From Amoebidium appalachense (Eukaryota; Ichthyosporea), in NCBI GenBank assembly GCA_963693365.1, contig CAVNZM010000009.1, forward strand, positions 5,394,001 through 5,458,000: a DNA stretch of 64,000 nt. Reading direction: 5' to 3'. A model generated the notes under the pieces. That model saw nothing but the letters and a program-made list of their open reading frames with translations. It did no database searches and had not been told where the DNA came from. Shown here one piece after another: positions 32,697 through 45,194 of the stretch; position 1 is the first letter of the stretch; each line of letters opens with the position of its first letter. The position numbers and the translations under genes were made by a program.

Positions 32697-35660
32697 TGCG
32701 CGGCGCGCGCGAGCGCGCGCGCGCGCGCGGCGGCCCGTTCTTACGTGTACGCGCATGCACCTTGTCGTGCTTGTGTGCGAGCGTGAGCAAGCAGCCTGTG
32801 TGAAGCGCACACCTGCGTGTGTGCACGTGTTTGTTATGTTGTGTGTGTATTCAAGTGGTGTACGAGCCGGAGGCTATGCCTGCAGGTCTCCGCTGCCTCA
32901 CACATCCGTGGAACCCTTTTCCTGTGTGCTCGTGCACAGTATGAACCGTGCATGGATTTCCGTCCTCCGTTCCCTCCACCCCCTATGCCGCTACACTGCG
33001 TTTCTGCTCTCCCTCCCTCTGCCCACAGCACATCTGTCGAGCTCCCCGGCTGAATCCTGTGTGTCTGCTCGCTTATGCGTGCCCGAACAAACCGAACTAT
33101 GTTCTCTACACGCACACCCATGAAGCGGGGCCAACCTCTGTGGGCATATCAGCCGTCCAGGCGCCTTCCGTTGTGGCCAGTGCACAGGCAGACAAAAGGC
33201 AACGGTGGCTGGGTGAGTCTGCTGACAAGCCTCGGTTCTAAGCCAACCCTCACTAATTCACCAGTAATAATGTGGCAAAAAAAAAAACTGTATCTTTAAG
33301 AAGTCAAAATGAGCGTTAAAAAGGAAAATTAATGGTAGGGAAAGGGCTCAATGCGTACATATACGCTGAAGTCTCCACGCAGGGGTGGTAGAAAGAGACC
33401 CAAGGCAGGCAGGCGTCACCGTGTTCAGCAGACTCGCAGGGATCGAACCCCACCCACGAGGTCGAGCCTGACCAACATCCAATCAGCATAAAACATTAGC
33501 TTTCCCTGCGAAAGGATCATACAGCAAGTTCACCTAACGGTTCATTGGCACGTTTTACACCAATGATTATTGTGTTCCCGTCTGATTGTAGTGTATTATA
33601 ATTGGATAAAGGTTTGGGAGACCATACCACCCGTGCTCAGTTGCTGACGGTGAGTTGGGTCAGTCTTGGGTTCCCGCGGATAGTCAGATTTGTTGCCCCA
33701 TGAAGTTCAAAAAGCTCACATCCTGTTTTACATTTGGAAATTTATGTACTGTTTCATTTTAGGAGCTTTTTTCCCCTTTCTTTTTGCGCGCTCGCAACTT
33801 CCTACGTGCAATTCAATGATTGCTTTTTATACAAGTATGTAGATCCAACATCTGGCAGGCATGTGCATAGCCTCCTCTGATTGGTTTACATTGTTGAGCT
33901 TGCGCGGCGAAACACCCAGTTTTGCTGCTCACGCAATAACGTCGTTGATTGGCTGTACAAGGGGCCAAGCAGACCAAAGGCTGGCAGCGCTGTGAGACCG
34001 TGTCGGCGACGGTAGGGCCGGCATTGAAGGGGTAGCTAAAGGCTATGGTACCTTTGTCTGCCAGCATGCTTCTGCAGTTCAAAGTTTTGTTTGCCTTATG
34101 CTCCAATAGGCCAATTGAAAATAAACATGCATGCACCCTGGATGCATGCGCAAGCAGGTTATGCCAATGATCTGCAGCCGGCTAGCCAACTGCGGGTGAT
34201 CGATCATGAGGAAACTTCTCCAGCTTGCTAACGGTATACGCGTTCTGCAGCTGCCTGCATGGCTCAAATTGTGTGCGTGTAGATATTGGCGATGCTGGCC
34301 CACCAATGTACCTGCAGGTCCCCCAGCCGCTGTTGGGTTACGTCTCCCCGGTCGACGTGGTGCACGTGGCAAGCCACTGCAGCATGCATGTACATTCCAA
34401 GCTAAGGAAAGTGGTACTGACAGGCCCAGGGTTGCCCGGCAAGGATCCAGCATGGGTCCGGCCTCAGGCAGTAGATGCATGGTGCCTCGAGCAAGCAAAG
34501 ATTCGGGCTCAACTTTTCTTTGGTTAGAAATATTAGAGGGGCTCATCTTTTGCACGAATCGAGCGGCCAGAAATTGCGGTGGCTTGCAATTATTATGCGA
34601 GCTACGTGGAGATGGTTTTGGGTTAACGTTGCCGGTGTGGCTTCACACGTGCACGTGTCGACCAGCCGCCCCGCGGCCTCTGATGCACGGAGACACACGT
34701 GTACATGTATAGTGAACCCGGCCCCGCGGGGAGGAGGGGGCACTGGGCAGGGGGAAGGGACAGGGAGCAACGTTAACGTTCCTTGCAATATTTTGACGGT
34801 AAAAGTTTTTTATTTCCGAAATAGAGATGTGGCAGTGAGGAAACACCAGACAACTTGAGCATATGCAAAAAGAGATGGGATAACGAGACCGTCGTGTGCA
34901 ATACCTGAGACACTGATGCTGTGTTTCCACAACCACAGTGACAAAGGAAGCAATGGACAGCTTTTTGTTGGTTCATTTGGCAACTACTCAGTGGGCATCG
35001 TTCAGAAGCAATAAATAGTAGAGATGGGGGGGGGGGGGGGGGGGGGGGGGAAGAAATGAACAGTGGCAACGGAAGGCACTTGGGTTACACTTGGGAAGGG
35101 GTCGGAGGACAGGGCGAGAGACAAACTGCTCACGGGCACGAACGAAAAGCACACGTTTACATCAAGATAAGAGCAGATAGCAATAGCGAATAAAGGTTGG
35201 TGTTGAATAAGATTAAACATTATGTCGGAGAACACAATGCAGACGTGGAATGCATCACATGCTGGTCCCAGGGAAGCGACGGGGGTGGGGAGGGGGGGGA
35301 GGGGTCGAGCACGGCAACTATCACCTAGGGGGCTACAGCTATCATGCACATTAATTGGTGTTGACAAGGAGAGGGCCATCAGTCCGTGCACCACCAGCCC
35401 TGGATCGGCCCAAGCCTGGGACGGGTTAAGCAGCAGCAGGCCTGCCCGGTGGGCAGTGCAAGTGTGCCCCGTACTGCAGCTGGGTAAGTCCCTCAGAGAG
35501 GAACTGCCCTGGGCCTGCATAGCAGGCCCACTGCTGGCGCAAAGACACCATCCACTGCCATATATGGCAAGTGGCGAGGCCCTGTCCCACAAGTGGGCAT
35601 CGGCATGGTGTACATCGCATTTTTCGTGCAACCCCGCCACCCGCCCACAGGGCTGCGGTA
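31857..35660. other. Intergenic stretch between LARP1 and RPL7A
   Basis: Contains the likely LARP1 5' region (31857-32200), a very large GT-rich array (32228-32700) ending in alternating GC, and then about 2.8 kb of unique sequence with no exon series I can support. An inverted CCAAT (ATTGG) occurs at about 33948. A G run lies at 35028-35050. Confidence 0.5.
32228..32730. repeat. (GT)n megastretch ending in alternating GC
   Basis: GT arrays at 32228-32334, 32360-32442, 32464-32530 and 32598-32698 are interrupted by short unique pieces and end in GCGCGGCGCGCGCGAGCGCG. It lies 0.4-0.9 kb upstream of the LARP1 start codon. Confidence 0.9.
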
Positions 35661-35672
35661 GCCAGGGTGCCG

Positions 35673-35678
35673 TTTATT
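35673..35678 (-). terminator. Poly(A) signal AATAAA of RPL7A
   Basis: AATAAA on the minus strand, only 14 bases beyond the TAA stop, giving a very short 3' UTR as is common for ribosomal-protein genes. Confidence 0.7.
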
Positions 35679-35691
35679 GAAGCGGGAAGGC

Positions 35692-37575
35692 TTAGACGCC
35701 GATGCGCTGGGCAGCCTCCTTGGCCTTCATGCGCTCGAGCTTGTCGCGGGCGGCAAGAGACTTCTGGCCCAGGATGTGGCCACCCCAGTGCTTGCGGTCC
35801 TCCTCCCACTTCTCGGTGAAGTTGGCGTTGACGGCCTCGGTCAGCTTGTTGAAGGCAGCCAGGTCGGCCTGCTTGATGTCCGTGAAGGCAATGGCCGAAG
35901 CTTTCTTGAGGTGCAAGAGCGCACCAAGGCGGGCCTTGCCCTTGACGATGCAGTAGGGCACGCCCATCTTGCGGCAGAGGGCCGGCAGCCAGACGACGAT
36001 CTCAATGGGGTCGACGTCGTGGGCAATGACCACGAGCTTGGCCTTCTTCTTCTCGATCAGGGCCGTGACGTGGTTGATACCGTACTTGAGCACCTGGGGC
36101 TTCTTCTGCTCGGGGGCGGGCTTGCCCTCGGCCTTGGCCTGGGCAATGGCCGTCAGGCGCTCCTTCTTCTGCGCCTTGGTCTCGGGTCGGTAGTTGGCGG
36201 CAAGCTTGAGCAGCTCGGCAGCTGTGGAAGGAGGGAGAAGTAAGCAACAGCACGTCGGTTCACAAAGGAAGTCTACGACTGTGATGAATACACTGCACAG
36301 CATATTTTACTACTTGCAAAAAAAAAAACACCTCTGTAAACACAAAACGTCTGGCCCAACAGTTGCAAATCCCCGTGTGTGGTGGGGTGTAAACGATGGC
36401 AAGCATGCATAAAAGACGATGCACACGATGTAGTGAACTGACGTGAACCGTTACAAACTTTAGTGCACTTGAAACTGTTGATCACCTTGTGTGTATGGAT
36501 GCGTTGGTACAGAAGTTTTAGGCCCGTGGGGTCTTTTTAGGCTGTGCCGTACATCCCAGCTCAATCATAGTGGCATGCAAGGACTGACGAGCTATGAGAA
36601 CAAACCCGTTGCTCAATATGCATGCAAAAAAAAAAAAAAAACCAAACTATGTACAAAGGCCCGAGTGGACACCATAAGCGACGCTTTACAGACCAGGTGC
36701 TGGGATGTTTTGTGTGCAAGAAGCTCTAAATTTAGCACCGTGAGAAACGGTATGGACGTCGGGGGTGAACGGGTCGACAACTTCTCAAACATTCCCCGGA
36801 TCAAAGTGAGGAGGACAACTGTTCACTGTGGCTGGGACCGTACTAAGAAGTCTAATGGCGGTGCCTGCACTGGCGTATAGCTGTGCAACGACAAAAATAT
36901 GCTTGTGAAAGCTTTCCAGGGTATCTGTATGTGACCTATACGCTCAAGATGGTGTGGCCAACGAACTTAGAACTACTATTTTCGCAAGCCAATACAACTG
37001 CAGCGAGGCATGCACGTACCGGTGTGCTTGTCCAGGGTCTTGGTGAACTGGTTCAGCGAGGGGGGGACCTTCAGGCGCTGCAGCAGGACGGACTTCTGGC
37101 GCTGCAGACGGATGTACTTGGGCCAGCGCACATAGCGGCTGAGGTCGCGAGTGGGCTGGATGTCGCCACCAATACCGAAGTTGCGAGAGCGCTTCTCGAA
37201 CAGCGGGTTGGCGGGGGCCTTGGTGGCCTTCTTGGCAGGGGCCGCAGCCACCTTGCCCCTCTTGGTAACAGCCTTGGGAGCCTGCGCAAAGAAAACGGGC
37301 CTATGAGAACTTTGTCACTGCCACTACTGCCGATCGCATCGTACCCGTCCTAGCAGTCCCAGCCTTAGACCATCGGCCGAGTACAAGTATGCTACGAGGT
37401 CACATAATACTACAGTTAGACTAACCCATAAAACCCTCTATCATCCTCCATACACATAACGATGGCTGGGTGTGAGGCTACAGCCGCGGATAGCTAAGGA
37501 TTGGCCTCGGATGCTTGGATGTTGGCTAGATGGAGTAGAGGGAACAAAAATATAGTTCTGAAGGAAACGTACCAT
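35692..37575 (-). CDS. RPL7A: 60S ribosomal protein L7A (eL8)
   Basis: The exons are 37575-37573 (the ATG alone), 37281-37020 and 36221-35692, with GTACGT donors and CAG acceptors, giving 264 residues and a TAA stop, the normal family length. Key blocks are [115 protein letters not shown] and [11 protein letters not shown]. This is eL8, a component of the large ribosomal subunit that contacts 28S/5.8S rRNA and belongs to the L7Ae kink-turn-binding family. The [12 protein letters not shown] and KAKEAAQRI portions look plant/algal-like. The first coding exon holds only the start codon, a layout common in ribosomal-protein genes. I see no convincing C/D-box snoRNA in its introns. Confidence 0.97.
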
Positions 37576-37628
37576 CTCGTCAGCTCACAGCACAAGTGGA
37601 AAGAGAACAGCACACGAGCTCATAGCAG

Positions 37629-37636
37629 TTTATATA
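37629..37636 (-). promoter_or_regulatory. TATA box of RPL7A
   Basis: TATATAAA on the minus strand, 54-61 bases upstream of the ATG at 37575, a position that fits a start site about 30 bases before the start codon. Confidence 0.6.
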
Positions 37637-37751
37637 TGTGTCAGGATGCGATTGAAATGTGCTTTGCGTAAATGGTAGCCAATAACGTGGAATTCTCAAA
37701 TCTCAATCTAAAATTCCAGGGGGTCTAAACAAATTGAATTTCCGAAAGCAC

Positions 37752-37783
<32 letters not shown>

Positions 37784-38313
37784 CCAACTCTGGAAACGGC
37801 ATAAACCAGTTTGTTATTTACATGTACAGTACTAGTAGTCAAACCATGGTCATTGATGCTACTGTAGGTCTGGCGCTTAGGTGAAGACTTCCAAACTGTT
37901 CTTTTATCTCTTTGTATGCACATATTCTCTTACTCTATTAAAATATCAGCCCTTCGCCGCTTCCTCCTCCCCCGGCCCCCCCTATCCTTCAGCACTCAAT
38001 CGTTGCATGAGCTGGTACAAACGTAGGCTAACAGGCTAGCTAGCCTAGCCCATGCATCATGTTGGTGCCAGTGCATGCATGCGCAAAGTTCGCAATTGTG
38101 GCCGAGTACTAGACTAGTTGCCAAACTTCGCTCTGATGGGTCTGTACTGTATGGTGTACATGTTGGTACCCGTTCAGACCCTTTCATTTGATATATTTCT
38201 TATTGATGGGATCCCGAGGGAGCTAGAGAAAGGCCCGAGAGAGGTACTTACGAAAATTACATGTGGTTAACGTTAACGTTAGCTATAGAAAGCGAAATTT
38301 CGAATTTGAGGGA

Positions 38314-38338
38314 ATTAAGGGGAGCCTCGGGCCCAGGG

Positions 38339-38401
<63 letters not shown>

Positions 38402-38834
38402 GGACACCTAGTACGGGAGCATTTCGAGAAAGATGCGTCAGAAAATTATGAGGTTAGCTACATACCTATAAAGCTTTAAGCGAAAAGGGAATTAATTAAA
38501 TGGGGAGCCCAACCACATCGGCAGAGTCAACTTGCAAAAAGCAGAATTATTCTGCAAACGCGGAACGGTTATTCTGCAAAAAGCGGAATTATTCTGCAAA
38601 AAGCAGAATCGCTCTGCTTTTAGCAGAAACGGAGTTATTCTGCAAAAAGCGGAATTATTCGGAATTATTCTGCTTTTTGCAGAATAATTCCGCTTCATGC
38701 AGAATAATTCTGCTCGGAGCAAGTTGACTCACCCGATGTGGTTGGGACCTTAAAGGGGAGCCTCGGGCCCTCGGGGGGAGGGGGGGGGGGGGGGGGGAGG
38801 GAGGAGCGCGGGGGGGGGGGGGGGGGGGGGGGGA
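38314..38834. repeat. Two related G-run cassettes flanking a miniature element
   Basis: GGGGAGCCTCGGGCCC occurs at about 38318-38333 and again at about 38755-38770, each followed by a long G run (38343-38400 and 38777-38834). The miniature inverted-repeat element lies between them. Confidence 0.7.
38508..38746. mobile_element. MITE-like element with internal CTGCAAAAAGC array
   Basis: The left end CCCAACCACATCGGCAGAGT and the inverted right end CCCAACCACATCGGGTGAGT match over 28 bases with two or three differences. The interior is a run of TTCTGCAAAAAGCGGAATTA-type units, in direct orientation on the left and inverted on the right, so the whole 239-bp element can fold into a long hairpin. 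No coding potential. Confidence 0.8.
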
Positions 38835-38887
38835 CTAAGCTAGTGGGAGCCTCTCACGACGGTATCTATTTATCATAAGGTAGTAGC

Positions 38888-38921
<34 letters not shown>

Positions 38922-39256
38922 CCCCCCCCCCCCCCCCCCCCCCCCCCCAGGAGGCCTCCGTCCCTCTTCCCCCCGGCCCCCACCTTGACACCCCCCCCTG
39001 CCCCCACCCCTACCCCCACCCCCCCACCCACCCACCCATCCCGCCACACACACACACACACACACAGTACACACTCTTTTAAGTGAATAGCTTAGGCGGA
39101 CTCAAATGCAATTCGTGCATATGATTATATATGATGCCTTGTTTGTGTTTCCGAATTCTTTACCTTACGTATACCGTGACACCGTTAATTAAGCAGGATT
39201 AATAATATTCCATACATTACCTCGGGTCAAACCACCGACTATGTAGAATGGTATTC

Positions 39257-39287
<31 letters not shown>

Positions 39288-39312
39288 AGAAGAAGAAGAA
39301 GAAGAAGAAGAA
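39257..39312. repeat. A run followed by (GAA)n
   Basis: About 28 A, then eight or nine GAA units. It may be the degenerate tail of a retroelement, but no body is recognisable upstream. Confidence 0.8.
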
Positions 39313-39575
39313 ACCGATGTACTACTATGATATCCACAAATGATCCGTCATGATGTTGTACGTTATATCTCCACATATAATTGGTATGATGTAATTAGTG
39401 TTCTACATGCGTATCTTCTTGGGTTGAAGTACTGTTGGGGTTTAGTACTGTTGACCTTGGCGCCGACATGGCGCCATCACAGCTCCACTTCATGTCGCTA
39501 TTAAACAACACATCCACCCCCCCCCCCCCCCCCCTCAACCCATGATATTCAATCACGTGGCGATATGAACATTGT

Positions 39576-39829
39576 CTACAGATACCGTCCGCGAATAAAA
39601 GCCCCCCCGCCAATAAGATTTCGCCCCCGGCAAAATCGGTTTTTTTTTTATTCTGCCCCCCGGCAAGTTTTCGGGGTTATCTTATTGGCGGGCGGATGAA
39701 TAAATCATGCTGGATGCTCCCCCACCATTAAGATTCTGACCCCAACCTTCCAAAAAATTTAACGGCCGTTAAGATTTCGCCCCCCGGGCCACATTTTGGG
39801 GGGTTCTTATTCGCGGACGGTATCTGTAG
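39576..39829. mobile_element. MITE family member 1, 23-bp perfect terminal inverted repeats
   Basis: The left end starts CTACAGATACCGTCCGCGAA and the right end is its exact inverse over 23 bases. The interior alternates AAGATTTCGCCCCCGGCAAA-type and GATTCTGCCCCCCGGCAAG-type blocks. If the element proper is CAGATACC...GGTATCTG it is flanked by TA on both sides, as in Tc1/mariner-type elements. Another copy lies at 57112-57341. Confidence 0.85.
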
Positions 39830-39945
39830 CTACAGTGGCTGTGGCCTGTCGCAACATCATTTATATGCCATGTCAAATGTCGGAGAAGCTGCAAGGGAGT
39901 CGGCGCTGTAGCACTCAAAGTGTGGTCAGACTCTAAAACACCCAT

Positions 39946-39977
<32 letters not shown>

Positions 39978-40891
39978 TTTTGCCGCAGCTCCCTGCTGTA
40001 CCGGTGATCGAAGTATATGTAGCCGGCAGCAGCCGGCACTTCGATTGGTAGTATGTGTGTGTGTGTCTTTGGAAGGGGGGGGGGGGGGGGGAAGGGGGGG
40101 GGGGGGGATGGAGGAGTGGCTTTGGGGGCTAAATGTATGTAGAGGAATGCATGTGTGATCATGCACATGGTATATGCACGTGCCAGTCTGCGGCAAGGTG
40201 GGGATGTGTGTGTGAGCTCACTATATTCTATAAGACATGCACAACCGTGAATGAAATTGAACGAACCATGCCACTCCTATCCCAATCCCTTCTCCGGCCA
40301 CGACCACCACTGCTTATTCTTCCTTCCCCCTTATCCCTTTCCACTTCCATTTCAGGGCCTTTCCAAACATCAACAGCAAAGGGGAAAAAGAAAGAACAAA
40401 CTGTTCCCCCCCTCTTCCCCCCCTCAACCCCCAACACACACCCCCCTCCGCTGATCAAGTACACACACACATGCCTCCCTCCTTTCGTTGATAAACTGCT
40501 GCCTTCATGTCCTTACACGTTCCTGCCCACCATCATTTTCCCCCCCCCCCCCCCCCTCTCTCCCCTCCCCCTCCAACACACACACACCATTCCTCTATCT
40601 CCCCCCCCCCCCCCCCCCATCTATCTACCTATTTGACTATTTATCTCCACTCCTTAACCCCCATCTCTCTCTGCCCCTCCCCCCCCCCCCCCCCCCCCCC
40701 CCCCCCCACACACATACACATAAAGAGCATCCAACCACTACCACCAGAACCACCGATCCACCATTAAGAATACGTAATGTACCAGCCATTACCTTAACAC
40801 CTCCAACCAGAATATACCCAACCCCCCCTAGGCATACATGTTGAGCACACAAAAAGTACGAACAAAGAGGAACATGTTTTGCACATTTCGC

Positions 40892-40897
40892 TTTATT
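40892..40897 (-). terminator. Poly(A) signal AATAAA of the coiled-coil gene 3' module
   Basis: AATAAA on the minus strand, 39-44 bases beyond the TGA stop at 40938-40936, followed by GTGC-rich sequence. Confidence 0.6.
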
Positions 40898-40935
40898 AGT
40901 ACTTTTTTTGTGCTCGTGTATGCACACGAAAAAAC

Positions 40936-41085
40936 TCAGGCAAATAAAAGAAGGTGCATCTCACGCAGCACCTACATGTACACACAGGCTATGGTGTACC
41001 AATAGCCACACAACCACACATGCACCTGTTTGTCAGTACCCCCTCCCTCCCCCCTCCCCCCCCCCCCCTTTACTCCCCCCCCCCC

Positions 41086-41119
<34 letters not shown>

Positions 41120-41900
41120 ACACACACGCACAAAAGAAAGAGAATCTTAAAGAAGGGCACAAAGAAAAAGAAGAAAAAAGGCAAAAACAAATCCACACAC
41201 AGCACCATTTCAGCACCTACTCACCCACTCTGGCAAACACCACATTTAGCTCACACGCAACATTTGCAACCAAACATACCGCTGATGCTTTGATGGAGGC
41301 CACACGCAAGTATTCCTTCTGTGTATCTGTTGCCGCAATGATCTGCTGGCATGTGGGAAGATTGTCCAGCAGCAGGGGGTCGGCCGGGACGAAGAGCTCA
41401 GTCATGTTTGCTTCACGGGTAGCCAGGTTCACGATCTTGAGCCTCTCTTGCACCACGTCTCGCTGCACCTCTGCCCCCTCTCAGTCTCCCAACACACACT
41501 ACTGGCTAACCAGACACACCCCAATACCCATACGGATTTCATGGTCCTTCGTACCAAAGCAGCATTCATCAAGTTATAATATCCCTCGGGCTATTCGCAG
41601 CCACATAAGGGCAGTTCTATGCAGTAGGGTGTGGGTGTGTGCATGTGGGTGCAAGGGTCTGCACGTGTGTGTGTGTGCATGTGGGTGCAAGGGTCTGCAC
41701 GTGTGTGTATGTGCATGTGGGTGGCACTGTCACAGGGCATACACACCAGAGACTCCATGCGGCTGCGAATGCCTCGCAGGGCCATCCACAAACAGAGCCT
41801 GGCCACCGCTGCTTGGTAGATCTGACGATGCTTATCCTCCGACTTGCACCATGCAGTCAGCTGCTGGTCCCTTGCTCCCAAAACCCCAGTAATATAGGAG

Positions 41901-41932
<32 letters not shown>

Positions 41933-43087
41933 CCCCCGCCCACCCGCCTGCCGCCGGCGCCGCGCATGTTCACATAACTTTATGTTCTGGTTGGTGTCTC
42001 TCTTCTTCGTTCGTAGAAGATTTGTCCTTTAATGCTGCCAGCCATGACACCCGCTTGCTACAACCCACATTCTTTTCATGCCTCCTATCCCCCTCCTCCC
42101 CCCTCCCCCCCCCTCCCCCCCCCCCCCCCCCCCCCCCCCCCCCTTTCCCCTCCGGGGGAGGCCATCCAGACGCAACCAAAGTGCACATGCAGGTGTCCAC
42201 TGCAACCAGCCACCGATCTGCCCAACCCCTTCTTGCACAGGACACCACCCCCCCCTCTCTCACACCATCCATGCAACCACCCACGTACCACGTGTTATCA
42301 ACACTCGCCGGCAGATGTGCATCCAGGACCTCCACCACCAGCCAGTCGTGCTGTTGCAGACAGTCTTGGCCCATCTTGACTACAGCAGCAACATCGTAGT
42401 CTGCAGGGCGCCCACGGGCAGGGTTGGGGCCCTGGTAGAGCAGGTGACTGGCAGCATCAACAAAGAACTTCTTGAGGTCTTGCAACTCCTGGTCTGAACA
42501 GTTGGACCATGGATGTATGAGGCGGTAGTCTTGGACCTGTGGGGGAACAAAGGGTAAGGTGGTGCCACATGTGCAAAAGCATATAGCATGCTTGAGAGGA
42601 TCATCGTGCAGGTGCAAACTGAATCGTCAAAAGGGGGAGAGAGAATGGAATCTCTATTAATGTGGTGTGGGTGCCACGTGTTAGATATGTGGGTGGGTGG
42701 GTGGCAGGTCCTGTGTTTGCGTTTGGTCGAACCGTGTGTGTGTGTGCGCGCGCGCGTCTCGTGTATGGGGGCTGGGGAGGGGGGAGGGGGTGGGGGAGGG
42801 GGTGGGGGGGCAATTCTTTGGTGAGAGGGTGGATTGTGCACGCACTGTAAGAGCTCAGAAAACTAAACTCCCCCGTTTTGTGCTCAAAAGGCCATCGAAG
42901 CAGTGAAGACTAAGCGATTATGTTTAGATTTGACTCACCCACATAGCAAATTCGTACCAGCAGCATGTGCATGTGTGTTAGCCCATGTGGAGGGAGAAGC
43001 ACGGGAGAGGACGGAGCATAAGATGTTTGCGAAAGAAAAGAGTGTTTGTGAGCGCGCCAGTTGGGGTGGGCGGGCGGGCGGGCGGGG

Positions 43088-43119
<32 letters not shown>

Positions 43120-44696
43120 GTCGAGGGGGATTGGGAGGGGGGGAGGAGGGAAGGGGGGGGGGGGAGGGGGAGACCAGAGCGGCATGAGCCTCGCTCATGA
43201 CATAGAGGGCATCCTCGATCTCGTTGCTGTCATCAGCCTGCACCCAGCACACGTGTCGATACACCAGTCATGGGCCCACACAGGTACACAAAGACCATTA
43301 TACATCTCACCCCCCCAACACATACACACACACACACAGGTGTACACGTGCTACCAGCCGAACCCTCTTGTCTGGCCACCATCAGCTCCTTCCCTGCCTC
43401 CCTAACCCCCCTCCCCTCCACAAACAACCACAAACGTGCAAATCCCCGTTTAGATTCACACAAAAACACACGTGCAAGCATGCATGACCACATGAGAACA
43501 CATGCATGTGCATAGCCAACAGCCGTGCGCACACATGCACAAGCACACCCACACACAACTTGAGGGTAGCTGCCAAAACGTACCGTCTCCTCCTCTTCCT
43601 CAGGTGCCGCTGAGTCACTTGTGGCACCGTCCTTGCTGGAGCCCTGCAGAACCATGTGAATGTCAGTCGTTGCTTCCCTGTGATACGCGCAGGAAGGGTG
43701 CCACCCTTGTGTCCATAACGTTGTTGGTGCTAATGCCTTGTATCTAGGTCATCTACGCTAGGGTGTTGATACCTCTTGATACCCCTCCCCCCCTCTCCCC
43801 CTCCTCCCCGCCCCTTTCACAACCATGTATTCTAGAAACTTATCCCCCCTTGATCCCCTCCCCCCTCACCCCCTCCCTTCCCCCCCCCCCCCCCAACCTG
43901 GGCGCCAGCTTCCTCGTGTCTACAAACAGGCAAGTACTCCCCGCAAGGTATCCACCTTACTAATACCCTAAAACTCCCTGAATGTCATTTGTCCTTCCCA
44001 TCCCCCCCCCCCCCCCCCCCCCCCCCCCCACCCACCCACCACCACCACCAACACCCACCCCACCACCCCCACCCTTTCTCACCCTCCCCCCTTCCCCCCC
44101 CCCTCTCTCTGTCTTCCCTTTACCCCTCCCCCCCCCTTAACTCCCGTAACCCCCAACCAAAACAAGAAAAAAAACCAAACACACACACAAAAAGAAAGAA
44201 ATCCCCAAGCACAAACTCACACATTTACACTCAAGAGAACATATATAGGTCAACAGGGTCAACCCACCATCTGCCCACACGAGCAGTCACACCAAACCGG
44301 CCCACGCCCACCACACAGCCCGATGCCCACCCACGTCTTCCACCCTCACCTAGAGCTAGAGCCACCCTTGGAATCTACTCCCATCCATGCGGCCACCCAC
44401 TATCACCCACCTCCATATCCTTACGGCCATTTATAGCTGCCCTTATCCCCACAGCCACTCACGACCATAATCCCACCCACCACCACCCCAAACCAAGTGC
44501 AACCATTGCCAGAAAACATACCTGCTCAACTGCCGGCCCCTTGCCCTTGTCCTCGCGTTGCTGGTCGGCTGGTGCTGCACTTGTTGCATCTTTGCTGTCG
44601 CTCACAGACTGCTCGCTTGTGTTTGGGTCGGGGGTCACGGCACCGGCCTGGCTGGCGGTGGCAGTGGGGTCAGTGTTTGCAGTGGTAGCAGCAGCC
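40936..44696 (-). CDS. 3' module of a coiled-coil gene; unknown helical C-terminal domain
   Basis: The exons are 44696-44522, 43643-43584, 43237-43175, 42536-42289, 41870-41747, 41468-41280 and 40971-40936, all in phase and ending with TGA. The first exon encodes an Ala/Thr/Asp-rich linker (AATTANTDPTATASQAGA). Next come DSAAPEEEEET and DSNEIEDALYVMSEAHAAL. A helical region follows: VQDYRLIHPWSNCSDQELQD, DYDVAAVVKMGQDCLQQHDW, QIYQAAVARLCLWMALRG, ERLKIVNLATREANMTELFV, CQQIIAATDTQKEYLRVASI, and the ending VLREMHLLLFA. I do not recognise the domain. It reads as a soluble, helix-rich protein. The exons upstream are either the degraded duplicate at 46635-46179 or, in a single-gene model, the intact 5' module at 50555-48004. 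All junctions between the modules are phase 0, so both models are possible. Confidence 0.65.
43175..43640. repeat. G run and CA-rich stretch beside an exon
   Basis: A G run at 43089-43118 and GGGA-rich sequence reach to within a few bases of the exon end at 43175; (CA)n lies at 43323-43338. Confidence 0.75.
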
Positions 44697-45194
44697 CTGT
44701 GAGGGGGAGTCTAGTGCCTCCATCATCGTATAATCAAACTACAACATGGAAGTGTGGTCTGAAATAGGGAAAGCAGCCCTCCCCCCCTCCCCTCCCCCCC
44801 CCCTCCCCCTTGATTGCCCACCAACTCATTGAAAATCTTCTTTCGCACCACCCATAAAGACACAGAAATCCTCCGGAGGAACCCATTACTACAGAATGAA
44901 CTTACGAATATCCAGCTTTACGAGAAAACAAGCAGCATTTTTTCTTCTTTTCTTTGGAGAGGGGGGACAAGGGGGGAGGGGGGGGGGGAGGGGGGAGGAT
45001 GGAGGGGGGGGGGGGGGAAGAGGGGGGAGGATGGAGGGGGGGGGGGGGGGGGGGGAGGGGAGGGGGGCGGCGGCATCGAACGCCAAAGAGAAAGAAAAGC
45101 AAAATGAAGGCTGAGACGAAGACACAAGAGCAGGGAAGGCAAAAGGGGGAGTTATGGAAATCCAAAAAAATCACACCAAGAAATGGCCGCAGGA

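Larger units (their letters stand above)
37640..40890. other. Intergenic repeat-rich stretch without recognised gene
   Basis: Between the RPL7A promoter and the 3' end of the coiled-coil gene I see two miniature elements (annotated separately), G or C runs at 38343-38400, 38771-38834 and 38890-38948, an A run with GAA repeats (39257-39312), and CT-rich sequence with C runs at 40540-40556 and 40678-40707. There is no exon series. Confidence 0.6.

Noticed and set aside
32948-33241. Coding exon upstream of LARP1 on the plus strand
   Set aside because: An open frame of 97 codons without family resemblance, splice partners or a start context; composition fits chance in GC-rich DNA.
33400-33520. 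tRNA-derived SINE or tRNA gene
   Set aside because: A B-box-like GGTTCGATCCC occurs on the minus strand (about 33435-33447), but no convincing A box, cloverleaf or tail was seen.
35222-35640. Open frames on both strands just downstream of RPL7A
   Set aside because: They overlap the RPL7A 3' flank, lack splice or start support and show no recognisable domain.
36222-37572. C/D-box snoRNAs in RPL7A introns, as in vertebrates
   Set aside because: No RTGATGA plus CTGA pair at suitable spacing was found on the coding strand; the nearest GGATGATAG has no matching D box.
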